Origin: Acridotheres tristis
Taxonomy: Eukaryota > Chordata > Aves > Passeriformes > Sturnidae
DNA: 64,000 bases
Assembly: GCA_037013685.1 (NCBI GenBank)
Contig: CM072886.1
Coordinates: forward strand, 68,214,433-68,278,432
Reading direction: 5' to 3'
The notes under the pieces are model-generated. The model had not been told where the DNA came from. It saw only the letters and a program-made list of their open reading frames with translations, and ran no database searches. This document shows, piece by piece, positions 51,201 through 64,000 of this stretch. The stretch's first letter is position 1; every line of letters starts with the position of its first letter. The translations under genes and the position numbers were made by a program.

Positions 51201-54200
51201 TATCTCAAGAAGTCTCAAAGAAGGAATAATTTGAGACTTTGGGGAAGGAGGAAAGCCACTATCCGAAATACTCAAAGATTTCCATGTTCTAGTCACAAAG
51301 CTGAAAAGGTCTGTACACAGTAATGCATGTGAGAACTAAAGCACTTCTGCTCTTTCTCTAGTGCACAAAAACATCTCCCTAAGAAACAGTATAAGCTTAC
51401 AGCTGCCCAGCTCTGAAACAGATTAGAAAGCAAGCATGAAAGCTATGAACTAGATTCAGAAAGTCATGCTGTTTGCTGAAAGTTCACAGACGTCCCTGAT
51501 GGTAGAACAGAAAAACCATTCTCTCCCCTCTGCCCCCATTCCTCCCACCCTTCCCAATCGAAAAAGATCCATCAAGATAGATGAGGAAATTGATCCAAAA
51601 GGATGTATTTCTACAATGAGAAGTCATGTTGGACTCCCTCACCATGGGGGCTGAAATAACTGCATGCCTAAGATTAAGTGACATACTGTATCATAAATGA
51701 TATGCCTTTATGGCTTCTCTGGGGTCTGCCCAAAACACTTGTCTGCAGCTCTGCTTAGGGTCAGAAAAGGAAACAGCTTCATACAGTGCAGGAGCATACA
51801 GCAAGAAAAGTCTGCAAATGAACTTCATGAGGTAGGACTAGGGAATTTACTGCTCCACAGGGCTCTCTGCACACAACTACTCTACGACCTGTTAATTAAT
51901 TATGAATTCTGACTTCCTTTACTGTAATGACTCTGGTAACGAAGTACCCTGGAATATCCTAGGGATAAATAATGAGAGAAAGCCCCTGAAACAAACTGCA
52001 GAGAGATCCCAACACAGTTCAGTGATCAATTTGCAGGTGCCTGGTACTAGTCTTTTAGATATACTACCACCTTCAAATTCTGTGCCTCTCTGTGAGCATT
52101 TATGTGACCACCATTTACAGAAAAATAAATGTTCATTGACCAGTATATCCTTCTGTAGAAAATATCTTTGAAGATGAAAATGATAACAGAAGGCACTATC
52201 CATGTTCTGGGAGGGAAATCTCTCATACTCTGGAACTCTGTAGATCTCCTTCATGTGGAAAAACATTTTCACAGAAAACATAGTGTAACTGCAGGTTGCA
52301 TGGTGCAGCATGCAACATTTATCCAGGTCAAGAACAACTAACTCATACATGGCATCCTAGTGCTAACGGGTTTCATTGGATGAATAAGAGCTGCACAGTA
52401 CATTAAAAAATGCCACCAAAATCAGCATCTGTCTGCTTAGCAGTCAAAGTTTAAAGCACTTCGCCATCAAAGTGCATGATGTTCTTTCACTGAGGGTTGG
52501 TCTCCACTATCTTCTCCTGCTGTCAAGATATCACATCAAGAGTCTCACCTTTGCTTAGCTGTCCCCAATTAACTACACTAAAAACAAAACAAACCTCAAA
52601 AACCAGAGTTTCTTAAGGCTGAAAAATACTGTGTGATAAATTACCCATTAATAGTCTAAAACTCTATTTCCAGGAAGCCTGTTTAAAGGAAAATTCCTGA
52701 CTTTCTGAGGCTAAAGCAGAGGTGTCATAACTCTGAAACAGAGCAATGAAAGAAGTACTGTCTCCAGGTGCAGTAGGAGCTATACCTCATTTCATCTGCT
52801 GGGTAGACTGGTTAAAATCTTTGGTTTCGATCCAAAACTTTCTGGCAGCTAGCATCCTGTATTAAAATTTATAAACTACAAAAGGCCTTTTCTTACAAAA
52901 AAGTTAATTCAGGATGGATAGGCTGAAAGGACTTGAAAGGGACAGTCATCAGAAGTGGTTATATGGAAAATTGGATGTAAGTAACACCTTTTGCTCTACC
53001 AGAACATACTAAAAATACAGTAAATGCAAATTCAGTGAGAAAGGGAAACTGTACTGATTAAAAGATCTTTAAAAGAGCTACAGAGAAGAGCCCCAGAGCT
53101 GCCTCTTCTGTTGGGAGGTAGAAGTTTTTAAAAGTACGCATTATCCTCTCCAGAAGAAACACATTGATAGCTCAGCTTTCCTCAAGCTGCAAAACTTACC
53201 TACTGTCCAGAACAAAATAGCAGAGCCCTGGTCAGAAACAGTGGGCATCCTCTGGGGTGACTGCCCACCCAACAGGCAGAGCACACAAGACTCGTGTGCC
53301 TTGGGCTGTCACTCTGTGATAAGCTGGCTTTACAAACTAACCCTTACAATGCAAAGACAATCATCTTCTGATACCCTCAGAGTCAACCCATATTCTCTGC
53401 TATAAGAACACTCCAAAAGATAACACCAGGCTAGTGAAGATCCCAGTGAGGCCAAGAGGGAATGTAGTGTTCTTCTGATAAATGACTACTGATTCGTTTT
53501 CACTTGTGGTTTGCTCCTGCTCCCTTCTACTCTGAGACCAGCTATGGCAGTGCAGAAGTGAGAAGGAAATTTTATGGATTTTTGCTTGTTTGTTTCTTTA
53601 GAATAACAGTAAACACTACCCACAGCTACTATTAGCCCAATTCTGTATCATACATTTATTGCACCAAAAAAAAAAAGGAATTCACTTGCTCTGTAAGCAA
53701 GCCAGGGCACTTGGTTATTTATCCAGGCAGACTCTGCTGAAGCAAACATTCTTTTATCAGCATGAGTGCAACCAAATTTGGAATTAAACAGATTTCAACT
53801 AAGTAAATCAGCATAAAAAGCTGCATACAGAAAATGCCTTGAATGATCTCTTGAAAATCTAGCATCAGAAAAAGTGAAATAAATGGCACATTCATATTAG
53901 GCATGCATGTCAGAATCTAGGACTGTGTAGAAGAAAAAACAAAAAGGAACATAAGATGCATATAGTGGCAACGAGTATTTTCAGAAAAGGGGCAATTTGA
54001 GCTTATTTTATCTGTAGGGTTGGCTAATTCTGGTGAATGCCGATATTTTAACAGATTGTAACCTGACCCTGGCAAGTTTCCATAGCATTACTTTATGCTT
54101 TAGGGATGAAGAATTCAAAGGAAGGGTGTTACTTAAAATTTAATTTCTTATCTATATTAAACAGCCCTAAAATCCAGGAATCTAAGCATTAAAGTATTTC

Positions 54201-57200
54201 TCCTTTTTGATCTATTTGTTTTATATCAATACAAGTTGCCCATTCTGCTCAATTTCATGACAGACTGAATGGACATGAGGTAAAGAAAGGTCATAGAAAT
54301 CTTTTTCCTTGTCTTCCTGTCCTGCCCAGGGTGCACATGCTAATACCATTTTGCACTAGTGGATATTTTCAGCAACAGAAATGTCTTTTAGCTACATGTC
54401 TTCTTTTTCAGCTATTTTCACTCCTGAAATGTTCATTCCAAAATGGAACATGGCAAGTTCCCAGCCTTACAGCTGAACTCTGAAAGCCATCAAAATCATC
54501 ACCTATTTTTGTGTCCTTTAAACCCCACATATTTCAACTAAATGATCATTCCAGATGCCCAGCCACCTGGCTACAAAGGTTAGCCACATTCAGTGCCCAA
54601 CCAAAGACATTCAGCAAATTAAGAATATCAACAGCTGTTACAGAGACCCTGTGTGTCACTTCAATTTTGCATTACATGGTGAGTTCTAAAATGTTTAGCT
54701 GGTAGGACACTGATACACAAAACAAGATTACATCCACCAAATATCTTCTATAATAAAGCTTTTTTTGTTTCAATTTGTCAGGTTTTGTTCAGCTTCCAAA
54801 AAACTTCCAAAGAAGAACATCAGTCTTGGCCTTATTGTTGTGAGAAATTTCAAATTAAATTATTTTCAAGAAAAAACAAAACTTTAAAGAGGTTTTGTGT
54901 GTACTGAATATATTCTTATGACCATTTACACAAAATCTGGGGAGAGGACTCTTGCTGCCAAGTATTTGCCTTTGCTAATGGATGAGGACTTTCCTGGCAG
55001 ATGCAGGGAGTTTGAGCAGGATTTACCTTGCAGATGCTTCTTTCACCTTCAAGAACCCACAGTGGCCCTGGCAAATGCATCCCTGAACACAGATATCTTT
55101 TCTTCCCATGCTTTCATTTCCGTCTATGATACCCTTCAGGCATTCCAGAATAAGTAAAGAACGTGTTTAAATGGAGCAGAGTGAGTATCTCAATGCACTA
55201 AATAAGAAGAAACAAAAGTTCTGAAAGTCAAGCTGTTGTAAACAGGCTTCTGCTTACCACACAGGAAGACCCCAAAAAAAGTAGTATGCATCCAGATGTT
55301 AAGACAGTCCATAAGAACTGGAGGAGAAACTCTGAGGCTGCACACCTGACATTTTTCAACTTCAAGCGCTTTTCTTGGGAAGCAGTGTTCTTTAAGGCAG
55401 GCCAGCAATAAAATAACAGCTGTGTCATTCCAGGAAAGAAGAGTTAAGGTTTTATTTCGTGGTAATGCTGCAGGAAATCTGCTTTCAAAGGTCAGTTTGG
55501 GCATCTCATGAGCAGAGTGACCCAAAGCACACAGAGTTGGGTAACAGTGCCCACAACTGAAACACTGTTTCCCCACCTTAATGCACAGGTTAAGTAAAAT
55601 CATGTAACATTTAAAGTGCTTGGCCTTTGGGCCAACTAGCTATGCAAAAACAGCACTTCCTTTGGCCAGCTGTAGCTTATCCCAGACAGAAGTTTCTTTT
55701 CACATAAATTTTATCAACATGTAACACTAGATAAGTTTGCAGTTTGAGTAAATAACAACGTACGTCAGTGTTACGGAAGTTGGCTAATTAAACAGAGGAT
55801 GGTATTACTCATTCATTAATATTCCTGAATATTAATGTGTTTCAGCCTGTAAATACTTAGGAAATACTGGTTTGGTTTCTTTTAGGAAAAAATATTTTGT
55901 TAGTTGCTATGCCTGCTGAGAAGCCTCACCTTCCTACCACATTGTATCACTTCCATGCTTACAGTCCAACCTCTAAAATCCCTGCATTCATGCAACTATT
56001 AAAGTTTAGTCTTTCTTTTTTCTTCCATAAAGTCCGATGCAGTCTTGCATTAGACTTTAAAAAACTCAGTAGTCAGGATTATTAAGTTAGAGTCCAAAAC
56101 GAAAGCCTTGTGTTAAAAGAATGGCTTAAGTTAGATCACAAGTGCCAAAGGCACTTATTTTCTCTCAGTGAGTATAGAATAACCAAACCAATGAAATCGG
56201 TCTGTCTACTGAAGCTCAGCAGTTGTATCACTTCTTTGCCAAAATGCACACATTGTGCTTTCCTGTTGTCACCTGCTCCAAATTAAAACTCTGTTACAGT
56301 GCACACCTGCAGGCCACCAAAGTGGAAGCTTTCAGCCTTTGCTTGGTGCTTGCTGTAGGATTCAGCATTAGTGCTATGAGGACGATTTCAACCTACAGAC
56401 ACCAGAACTGAAGTATGAACCATTTAGGAGGGCCCATCCACGCAGGTGGCCAGAACAGGTGCAAAATAACGTTTGCTGACAGTATTCATGTTTTAGTGTT
56501 TCACCATCAGATGTCATCAGGTGCATCCAGAAGCGTTTCTGACTGCTTTTTGAAAAGCCTTTGGGGAGAAGCCATGCCTGCTGTTCATACTTACTTGTAT
56601 GAACTTCAGAACTCTAAAGCCTTCTGGAGTGTTCAGGTGAAAACAACTGTGCTGCTGTGTGATAGGAGTGGGAACCTCTCAGAAGCTGAAGAAAAGAGCA
56701 TTCTGAACAATTCATGCAGGACACCAGCCACGTGCACTGGTAAGAAGGCATAGTTTCCTAGTGAAGCAGATGGTCAGAGCAGTGCTCTCCTAGAAACTTG
56801 TCCAGCAAAAAGAAAGATAGATGAAGAGTTTTCCCCACTTACCCCATGTAGTTGGCCCAATCACTATCTGGATTTCTTATCCTATCTGAGAACAGAAAAG
56901 GGGGTGATGATGTTTAGACAGCATAGTTTTCTTGCACCTGTAACTTCCCCACTTCTGCATAAGAGGGGCTATAGGCTCTCTAAATTTGAATGGTTAAAAT
57001 GCAAAGAAACAGCAACCAGAAAAGTCAGGGCTCTTGCTGCATTGTACAATTGACCACAGTGAATATCTTATAGGAGTATAATATTTAATAAACCTCACTA
57101 ATAGGAAACTCTCACTTGAAAATACATCAGAAGTAAGACAAATATTATACCTATGCAATACAAGAAAATTAGCATTTCCTAGAAGCCAGATCTTTTGTTT

Positions 57201-60200
57201 ATTAAAGTGTTTTCAGGCTAAATTGTTACATATTTTTTTGTATAGGAAAAAGGAAACAACATTACTTAGAATAGGTTAGTTGTATTTATGTTAATGAAAG
57301 ATCAGATCTGGATTCCTGAGTGTCTAGTGACTGCTTCTGGGACAGGGAAACACGAGAAGAGCAGTCATGTTATGAAACAAACTCTCCTCTTACCTCAAAG
57401 TCACTTTCCTCTCTTCTCCTGACCTATCCTCATCTGCTCCCTGCTTCTATTTACAGAACTCCATTAACGTTACGTACTCTAATTTGATCACAAGTTTTTG
57501 GGTTCTATACAGAAACCCCCTGGCCAATTTCCATGGCCTCTACACCATAGAAGGGCAGACTGAAAGGTAAAAAATGGTCCCTTCTTATTTCATGCAATTG
57601 ATGAAAGTCTATGTTATAGGCCTTTTTACCTTTTAAACTCTGTAATATTTTTGGGATCACAGATACAAGTAGGATCCTCTTTCTCTCTCCTATTTGAAGG
57701 GAAAGCAGAGCTAGATAAGGCTTTACTGATACCCTTGTCTGGCTTTCCTCTCTCCTCCGGAGGATAGTCAGCTATTACACCAGCTAAAGCTGAGTATAAA
57801 CACAAGGAAAACGAAGATACAGAACCGCTAGACCCCATAATATAACTCTAGTCATCTAAAAGATGTTTAGCATAAGGCTGTATAGTCAAGGGAGAAAAAA
57901 AGTGAGCAATGTCTACAGGACAGTTCAACCCCAGATTATGAGATTATGATGGTGGACAAATGGAAAGAAGTGTCCTAGGCGGTATTGCTCTCCTCCCTGA
58001 CTAAAGGAGGAGACCTGCTACTGTTTCAAGGACTAGAGGCAGAGAAGACAAATCTCACCTTTTGCCCTCACTACAAGAAAGCTTAGAAAAAAGTCTGTCA
58101 TCAGAAACCTGAATCATGGCTTTCAACATTGTTTAAGTTATGTCTGTCCCTAGCCTGGGCAAGAGCTAGGCTTGTAACTTTCCTTCTACTGCACTGTGGT
58201 GTTAGGCTCTAATGAGCAAGCACAAAGAAACAGAAGTTTCATTTCATTCTGAGTTCTCATCTCAGAACATCAAATAGTGGGGGTTTGATTTTGTGTGAAG
58301 ATGTGGCAGATGGTATTTCCATCATGACTTCTATCATGTAATTCATGAATGTTGCTTGGAAAAATGGCATCAGCAGAAATCATGGATTAAATCTTGTCCT
58401 AAGGGCAGGAAACATATGTGAACTGATCAGAACCAGAAATTATTTCATCACTCTGCCTATACAACACAGATGAGCACTGCAAAAGGGATTGTTCAAATCC
58501 AGAGTCATTGGAAAGGTGGGACAATTTCACAGAGCAATCTCATTTCACAATTAGGCTATGTTGTTCAGTTTTTTATTAGTCTGCTTAGCTGGTTTAATGG
58601 TTTCATAAAATAGTTAATTCCTCTCTCAGTTCTCTTTCTTCCTCCCCTCCCTTTTTTTTAAAGAAATACATGTTTTCTAAGTAATCCTTATGCCTTAATC
58701 TCAGTACTCACTGAAGAGTCATACATACATCTCTAAGACTACCATAGCTCTAGAAAATCATGATTGTTGTGACAAGATGAATAGGGAATGACTGACTGCC
58801 ATTTCTCCCAGAGGAAGAGGATACAGACAATCAAAACAAATACTGCACATCAGTTTCAAATCAGAAACAACAGATTCTCACACTAATTACCTGTGCAGGA
58901 GCTTATTGACATAGGGAATTGATGGGGTGGTGGAATAAGGGCAGATAAAAACGCATTGGACAAAATTATGAAGGACAGTTGCATTAGAGGCAATAGCAAA
59001 GAATAACTTCTGGCCATGGTCTGACGTCTGACTGAAGCTCAGAAGGTCTCCCTGGGTAAGAATCCCATGTTATGTTCCCCAGTTTTGGATATTCTACTAG
59101 TCACATGCAGCTGGGATGTTGGCCAAGCTCTAAATCAAAAATACTCACGTGGAAACCCCTGCTTTATTGCTTGTAAGCCTTTCATTCTGCCACTAGAACA
59201 TAGTGCTTGCACCTGGAAACATTTGGAAGCCTTGCCATGACCTCACTCACCTTTCTGCATCTGGGATTCAATTTCATGGCCGGTGCATTTTTTTTTTACC
59301 TAAATTTTTCATCTGACACTATGGAAAATGAACTGTGATTACCCAGAGCACAAGGCTCTATTCCCTGACCAATTCATATGATCCAACATGAGAATTAAAA
59401 ATAGTTGTCACTGGAGCTAACCAAAGAGTTTTGAAACAAAACACTGGAATGTGTTGGAAAATGATGGCTCATGAAAACAGAAGACTGATCAACACACGAT
59501 GCACTCTTCAAAGTAAAATTAACTAGGGAAGAAGGCAGAGCAATACTTGCAGCCCTACTGGAATGAAGCATGTCTATTTTTCACTTCAGTTCAGTTTTTC
59601 TTTTGCAGCCCTCTCTTCAAGGGTGTGAAATTATTACAATGAAATTCAAAACCTTATGAAATGAGCCAGATTATAAATTTCTTCGCAAACTAATTTCAGC
59701 CAGCTTACTTAGTCAAAGGCATTTTCTATCTTCTGGAAACCCACTGACTGAACTGAAATGTACTTACTGTGAAATAGATTTAACTAAGCTTTTCATAAAA
59801 AGACAATTTTACATAAAGCTGAAGGAAGCTAATTTTGGTTTTAGATGTTGAACACAGCATACAGAGTTAAGACAGAGCATGAAGCTCTGATAACAGGTAG
59901 AAGTGCTGGGAACTGCACCTTTTTTTTAATATTTCCTTTTTATTTTCTCCTTTTAACCCTGTATCATTACTTCCTGCTATTTTCCTTACAAGATGGCATT
60001 TCTTAACATCAACATCCACATCCATTCATCCACAGTATCGGCAGAGCACAGCAAAATTCTTCGATTCTTTGGTTCTGCTGTACTAGCTGTTTCAAGTTTA
60101 CTTTCAGTGGTAAACATGCCACAATGGAGAACATCACCATATATCAAGTAGCTGTAATCAGGCAGATCAGGTACCAGTAATTTTCCTAATAGAGACCCAG

Positions 60201-63200
60201 TGTCAGAGATCAAGCACGAAGGCTCAGCTGTCTGCATTGCCACTGTCCAGAATCAAGTGTCAGGGATCAGCACTGTAACCGCCAGGAATAAAGAGTTATG
60301 TGTGGGAGAGCAGGGAGCAGATCCCACCCCAGACCTCAATGGGGAGGCTGTGTCTCCAAAGCTTCACCACTGGGAGTCGAGGACTAATGCAGCAAAGGCA
60401 AAGGAGATTAAATGTTTGTTCTAGGGGAACACAATGCTTCTTTGTGTTCATGCAGGTGTGTCTCTGGGCAGGCAGTACCTGCAATTCTGCGTGTGCAGCT
60501 CATCTTTTCAGACACTGCTAGTCATGCCTTTGGCTTGCTGCTCAGTATATAAATACTTGTATGTTTTCTTAAGGAATACACCCTGAATGCATGTAATGAC
60601 AGGGGAACATCCCAAACTAACACATCAGTGCTTCTGAAGGGAGCTGAAGAGGCATGATTTCTTGAAAAGGTCCAATTTCCTGGACCAGGTTCCAAGGACC
60701 TGTCAGTATGCTCTACTCCTCTTGAACACATTATCAGTATTCCCAGGGCTATAAGACTTAGCTGAAACTGTAGCAGAACATGAAGTATAAAAGAAAAATA
60801 GGGAGAAAAAATAAACTAGGATTTTTTTAATATTAAAAAAGATTAAAATATTTCCTTTCATTTGTATCTTGTTTCAGGTTCAGATTTTTGAGATCATGGG
60901 GAAATAACAGGGAACTAAAGTCAGTCAGTACTTACTTGCTGTGCATCCCCCTAAGAAAGTTGTGTAATATCTTTCTAATTCAGTTTCTCCTTCTTTTCAA
61001 ACAGGGATAATAATACAGAAATATCATTCAGAGGATTCATAACATGTTGAGAGCTTTGAGATTGGAAGGAAGCATCCGGCCATGAAAATGCACAGACTGC
61101 ACAGACTGAAAGCTCTCCACAGGAGCAACTTGAACTGTCATGGACATAATCAGAGCTGGAGTGGAGTGGATAAGCATCACATCAACAGAAAGAATAATTA
61201 TGCCTCTTTTGAGTAATGATAGTTAAAGCAAGCAATCTCTTTTAAGCTTTACACTTTCTGAAGAAGTGCTCATATGACTGCCTACTGCTGTGGACAAAAA
61301 GCCATGAGTAACATACAGAGAGACATGATTCTCTGAAATCTCAAGACATGATTCTAACTTAAATATCAAGGACCAGTCAGCCATCTGCACTCTCAAACGC
61401 ATTATCACCGTGTTCATGTTGCTGTTCAGAAATATTTTGTGCAAATCTGTTGAATCTTGTAACTTGGGTGTTCGGATGTGACAGAACACCCACCAGCAGC
61501 ATGCTCCCTGCCTGTCACTAACTCCATGTACAGCAACCCTTAGGCTCTCAAAGTAAGAGGAAACATTCAAAGAATCATTGACTTAATCCACGTGCTAATA
61601 CTAAATATGTGAAGGTTAAGTAGGGACATCCTGGTAGGCTCTAAATCCACACCATTTCAGTGCATTAACACACATTCACCTGCTTGAGTACACTAATCCA
61701 AATCAAGGAAAAATTTCTCTGGGCAGGGGCAATGAGGGAGCATTACATGCTAGAAACAATTTACATGAACCTTGAATACCCTACTCCACTGTAAGGTATA
61801 AAAATTTACATGTCCCAAACAGAGACTTAGAGGTGTGCTTTAATATGAATAAACAATGCAATTTGTTTCTCACAGTTTCAGAACCCATTAGAGACTGCAC
61901 AGACAGAGTTAAACCTGATAGCAAAGTAAAAGTTTCAAAGTAAATGCTTCATTAGTTCTGCAGTCCCTCTCACAGCACTGTAAGTTAGTCTGCCTAAGTT
62001 CAGGACACACTATTTGAGTACAATTGTTTTAAAATTTAGTTCATTCTTTTAAATACTTAACAAAAGAATCTGAGGCAACAAAGAAGAAAGACAGGTAGAA
62101 TGAAAAAAAAAATTAAAAATAAATTAATCTATTCCCTCTTTCCTCTCTCCCCACCTTGCCTCCGCAAACTAAGTGTAAATATAATTGTCATTTGAAACAT
62201 GAAACCCTGCAAATGCCTTTACATTGCAAAGAGCTTCAGTGGCTTGCATCTCAGCTTTCCTTCATCCAAGGTGGGATAGATACAAGTTCCTTAGGAAGGC
62301 ATCAGAAATTCTGTTTACAGTGATATCGTTCATTCCTTATCTGGAACCACAAATCTTGTTTCTGCCTGCTTCATCTTGAACTGAGAAGTAACACTGGTGC
62401 ATGCAATCAGCTTTACCTTTTTTTCTTAAGCTAATTCACAAAGACACAGATCTGTAGATTTTAAGCAGGATGGGCAGCTTATAATCATGTATTCTAATTA
62501 GTTTGCATTAGTTCCTAAAGATTATCTTGTGATTCTCAAGAATCATTCAGAAAGCAATTCTTTGTCAAGATGCCTACCATTGCTGAACCAAAAAAGGAAA
62601 CACCATTGTCCTCAGGAAGCACTTCTGGAAAGTACTGGCACAAGTAGGTTCATGGAGAATATCCAAAACTATGGTTTTGAAGCTATGACAAATTTTCATA
62701 GTGCTCGGTATTACGTTCTTGGCATATGAGCCATCTGTAAATCCCATCTATTATTAACAGGGATAAAGAAATATGACTGGTGCCATTTAAGGAGCAGAAA
62801 CAATTGGAGAGAAGTGGACCCACTATAGTTAGCATTCATATCACTGAACACCACAATTAGAAGGTCTCATAAGCCCCCAGGACTCATCATCATCTGCAGG
62901 TGCTTCAGTTCCCAGTTAGCTTTGATGTAAATGATTTATAAGCCAGAAGAGCAGAGCCAGCTACAGCCACTGCACTACATTTCATGTCATGGGTCTGAAC
63001 CTTTGTCACTACAACACCTGCTGTTCTGCTGACAACTACAGTTTTCTAACTTTTCAAGCTGCTCTGACACCATCAGCATCTCTTCAGCAGTCCATGGTCT
63101 CTCAGAAAGGCATGAAACCTGATGTCTGTGTTCAACTGCCCAGAGATTACCAGCGAAACCTTACAGGGAGTGCAGCACATGCCTGCCACAGCACAACCAT

Positions 63201-64000
63201 CCATGGTTATGTCTATCACAAATTCTTCACTTCAACTGCAATCCAAGAGCCTTGCTTTTTTGCCATGACAATGAGATGCATGGACTATTTTTATACACGT
63301 TTACTCCACAGCTATGAGAAATATGCATTCGAATTCTAGGCATTTACAGGGTTCACGAGGAGCAGGCTACAGGGAAATTCCCAGAAAGCTAGGAGCACCT
63401 TGCCAGCATGACACCCAGCCTCCCTCCCTACAGGATTTGAATATTCCCATTTACAAGCATAGTTGCCCCTTTGCAGCCCAGAGTAAGTAGTGCAGAAATG
63501 TGGCCAACACACCCTTTTCTTTTACAATGACAACAGGATCTTTCATTGTCAGTCACTGGGGTTGTGGCAAAGATACAGCAAGCCTCTGTAAAAGAAATAC
63601 AACATCACCTACCTGATCTGTTTGGGAAGGATTTAGAGAAGAGTCAACTCAAGCACAGTTTGTAGTAGAATATTTTATGCTCTATCTTTCAGTGAGCTGC
63701 TCTGCTGTGTTGTTTAATTGTTCAGTTTGTTTTCCAAACTCTAGCCTATCCAGAGGAAGACAAGGCACTCCAAATAGCCTCTCAAACACCATCTCAGAGG
63801 TCCAAAGAAAGTCCATGGGAATGAAAGATCCATAATAATCAGCAAAATTTAGTTCAGAAAATTAGCAAACAAGACTGTGCAAATTCTGAAACCTGATCTT
63901 CATGCCTGTGTGGGTTTTATTCTGTTTATGTAGATATTCCCAGGAAAAGGCAACTTCCAGCATAATCATATTGGCAGCCCAGAAGATGTCCACTCAAGTA
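45298..64000. other. 5' intron or upstream region of MYLK4, no coding exon identified
   Basis: 18.7 kb without CpG island, recognisable repeat family or supported exon. Open frames of up to 143 codons exist on both strands but show no known domains and no convincing flanking splice sites. In human, WRNIP1 lies beyond MYLK4 on this side; no WRNIP1 sequence was recognised. A non-coding first exon and promoter of MYLK4 would be expected here or beyond the window. Confidence 0.5.

Noticed and set aside
51919..52350. 143-codon minus-strand frame
   Set aside because: Cys/Phe-rich, no family resemblance, no supported splice sites; length is possible by chance in AT-rich DNA.
55190..55603. 137-codon minus-strand frame
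   Set aside because: No recognisable domain and no neighbouring exon; treated as chance.
62989..63339. 116-codon plus-strand frame
   Set aside because: Looks protein-like at a glance but has no motif that I can place and no clear exon boundaries.
45298..64000. WRNIP1 or SERPINB exons expected from human gene order
   Set aside because: No AAA+ ATPase or serpin motif was found on either strand, so they must lie outside the window.

Overview
The window looks like bird nuclear DNA. It is about 38-40% G+C with few repeats. Two recognisable repeats, at about 14.4 and 14.7 kb, are minus-strand 3' ends of CR1 LINEs, the typical avian retrotransposon; their tail reads as CATAGAAT / CACAGAAT units on the plus strand. 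I see no bacterial-type gene, operon, CRISPR array, tRNA or rRNA.

One protein-coding gene can be assembled: MYLK4 (myosin light chain kinase family member 4) on the minus strand, running from about 45.3 kb down to 21.5 kb or 17.6 kb. I read thirteen coding exons whose splice phases all agree. From the ATG at 45142 they give a protein of about 720 residues. The first coding exon carries a coiled-coil N-terminus like that of cardiac MLCK (MYLK3). It is followed by a Lys/Glu-rich acidic linker, a 20-nt microexon and a complete Ser/Thr kinase domain with GGGRFG loop, catalytic Lys, HLDLKPEN, DFG and APE. The C-terminal lobe ends in the MYLK4-type sequence LKHPWLTDHKL.

The most interesting part is the 3' end of the gene. 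Downstream of the working MYLK4 exon 12 (21615-21687) lies a second, paralogous exon (about 19924-20056). It aligns without gaps to the skeletal/cardiac MLCK exon that leads into the calmodulin-binding helix. It has decayed: it has two in-frame stops, its expected splice donor reads GG instead of GT, and a TGA would form at its upstream junction. The following terminal exon (17620-17700) is still open and still matches the end of the MLCK calmodulin-binding tail. This looks like a fossil of the lost calmodulin switch of the family, and possibly a remodelled alternative tail.

Layout: 1 to about 16.8 kb is intergenic sequence 3' of MYLK4 (in human the next gene on this side is GMDS; none of it is visible here). 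It holds a 330-bp CpG-rich patch with a TGAC microsatellite at 9.55-9.9 kb, two AT-rich stretches that look like conserved non-coding elements, and the CR1 fragments. 17.6-45.3 kb is MYLK4. 45.3-64 kb is 5' intron or upstream sequence with no coding exon that I can support. Most open frames elsewhere are short and look like chance or antisense shadows.
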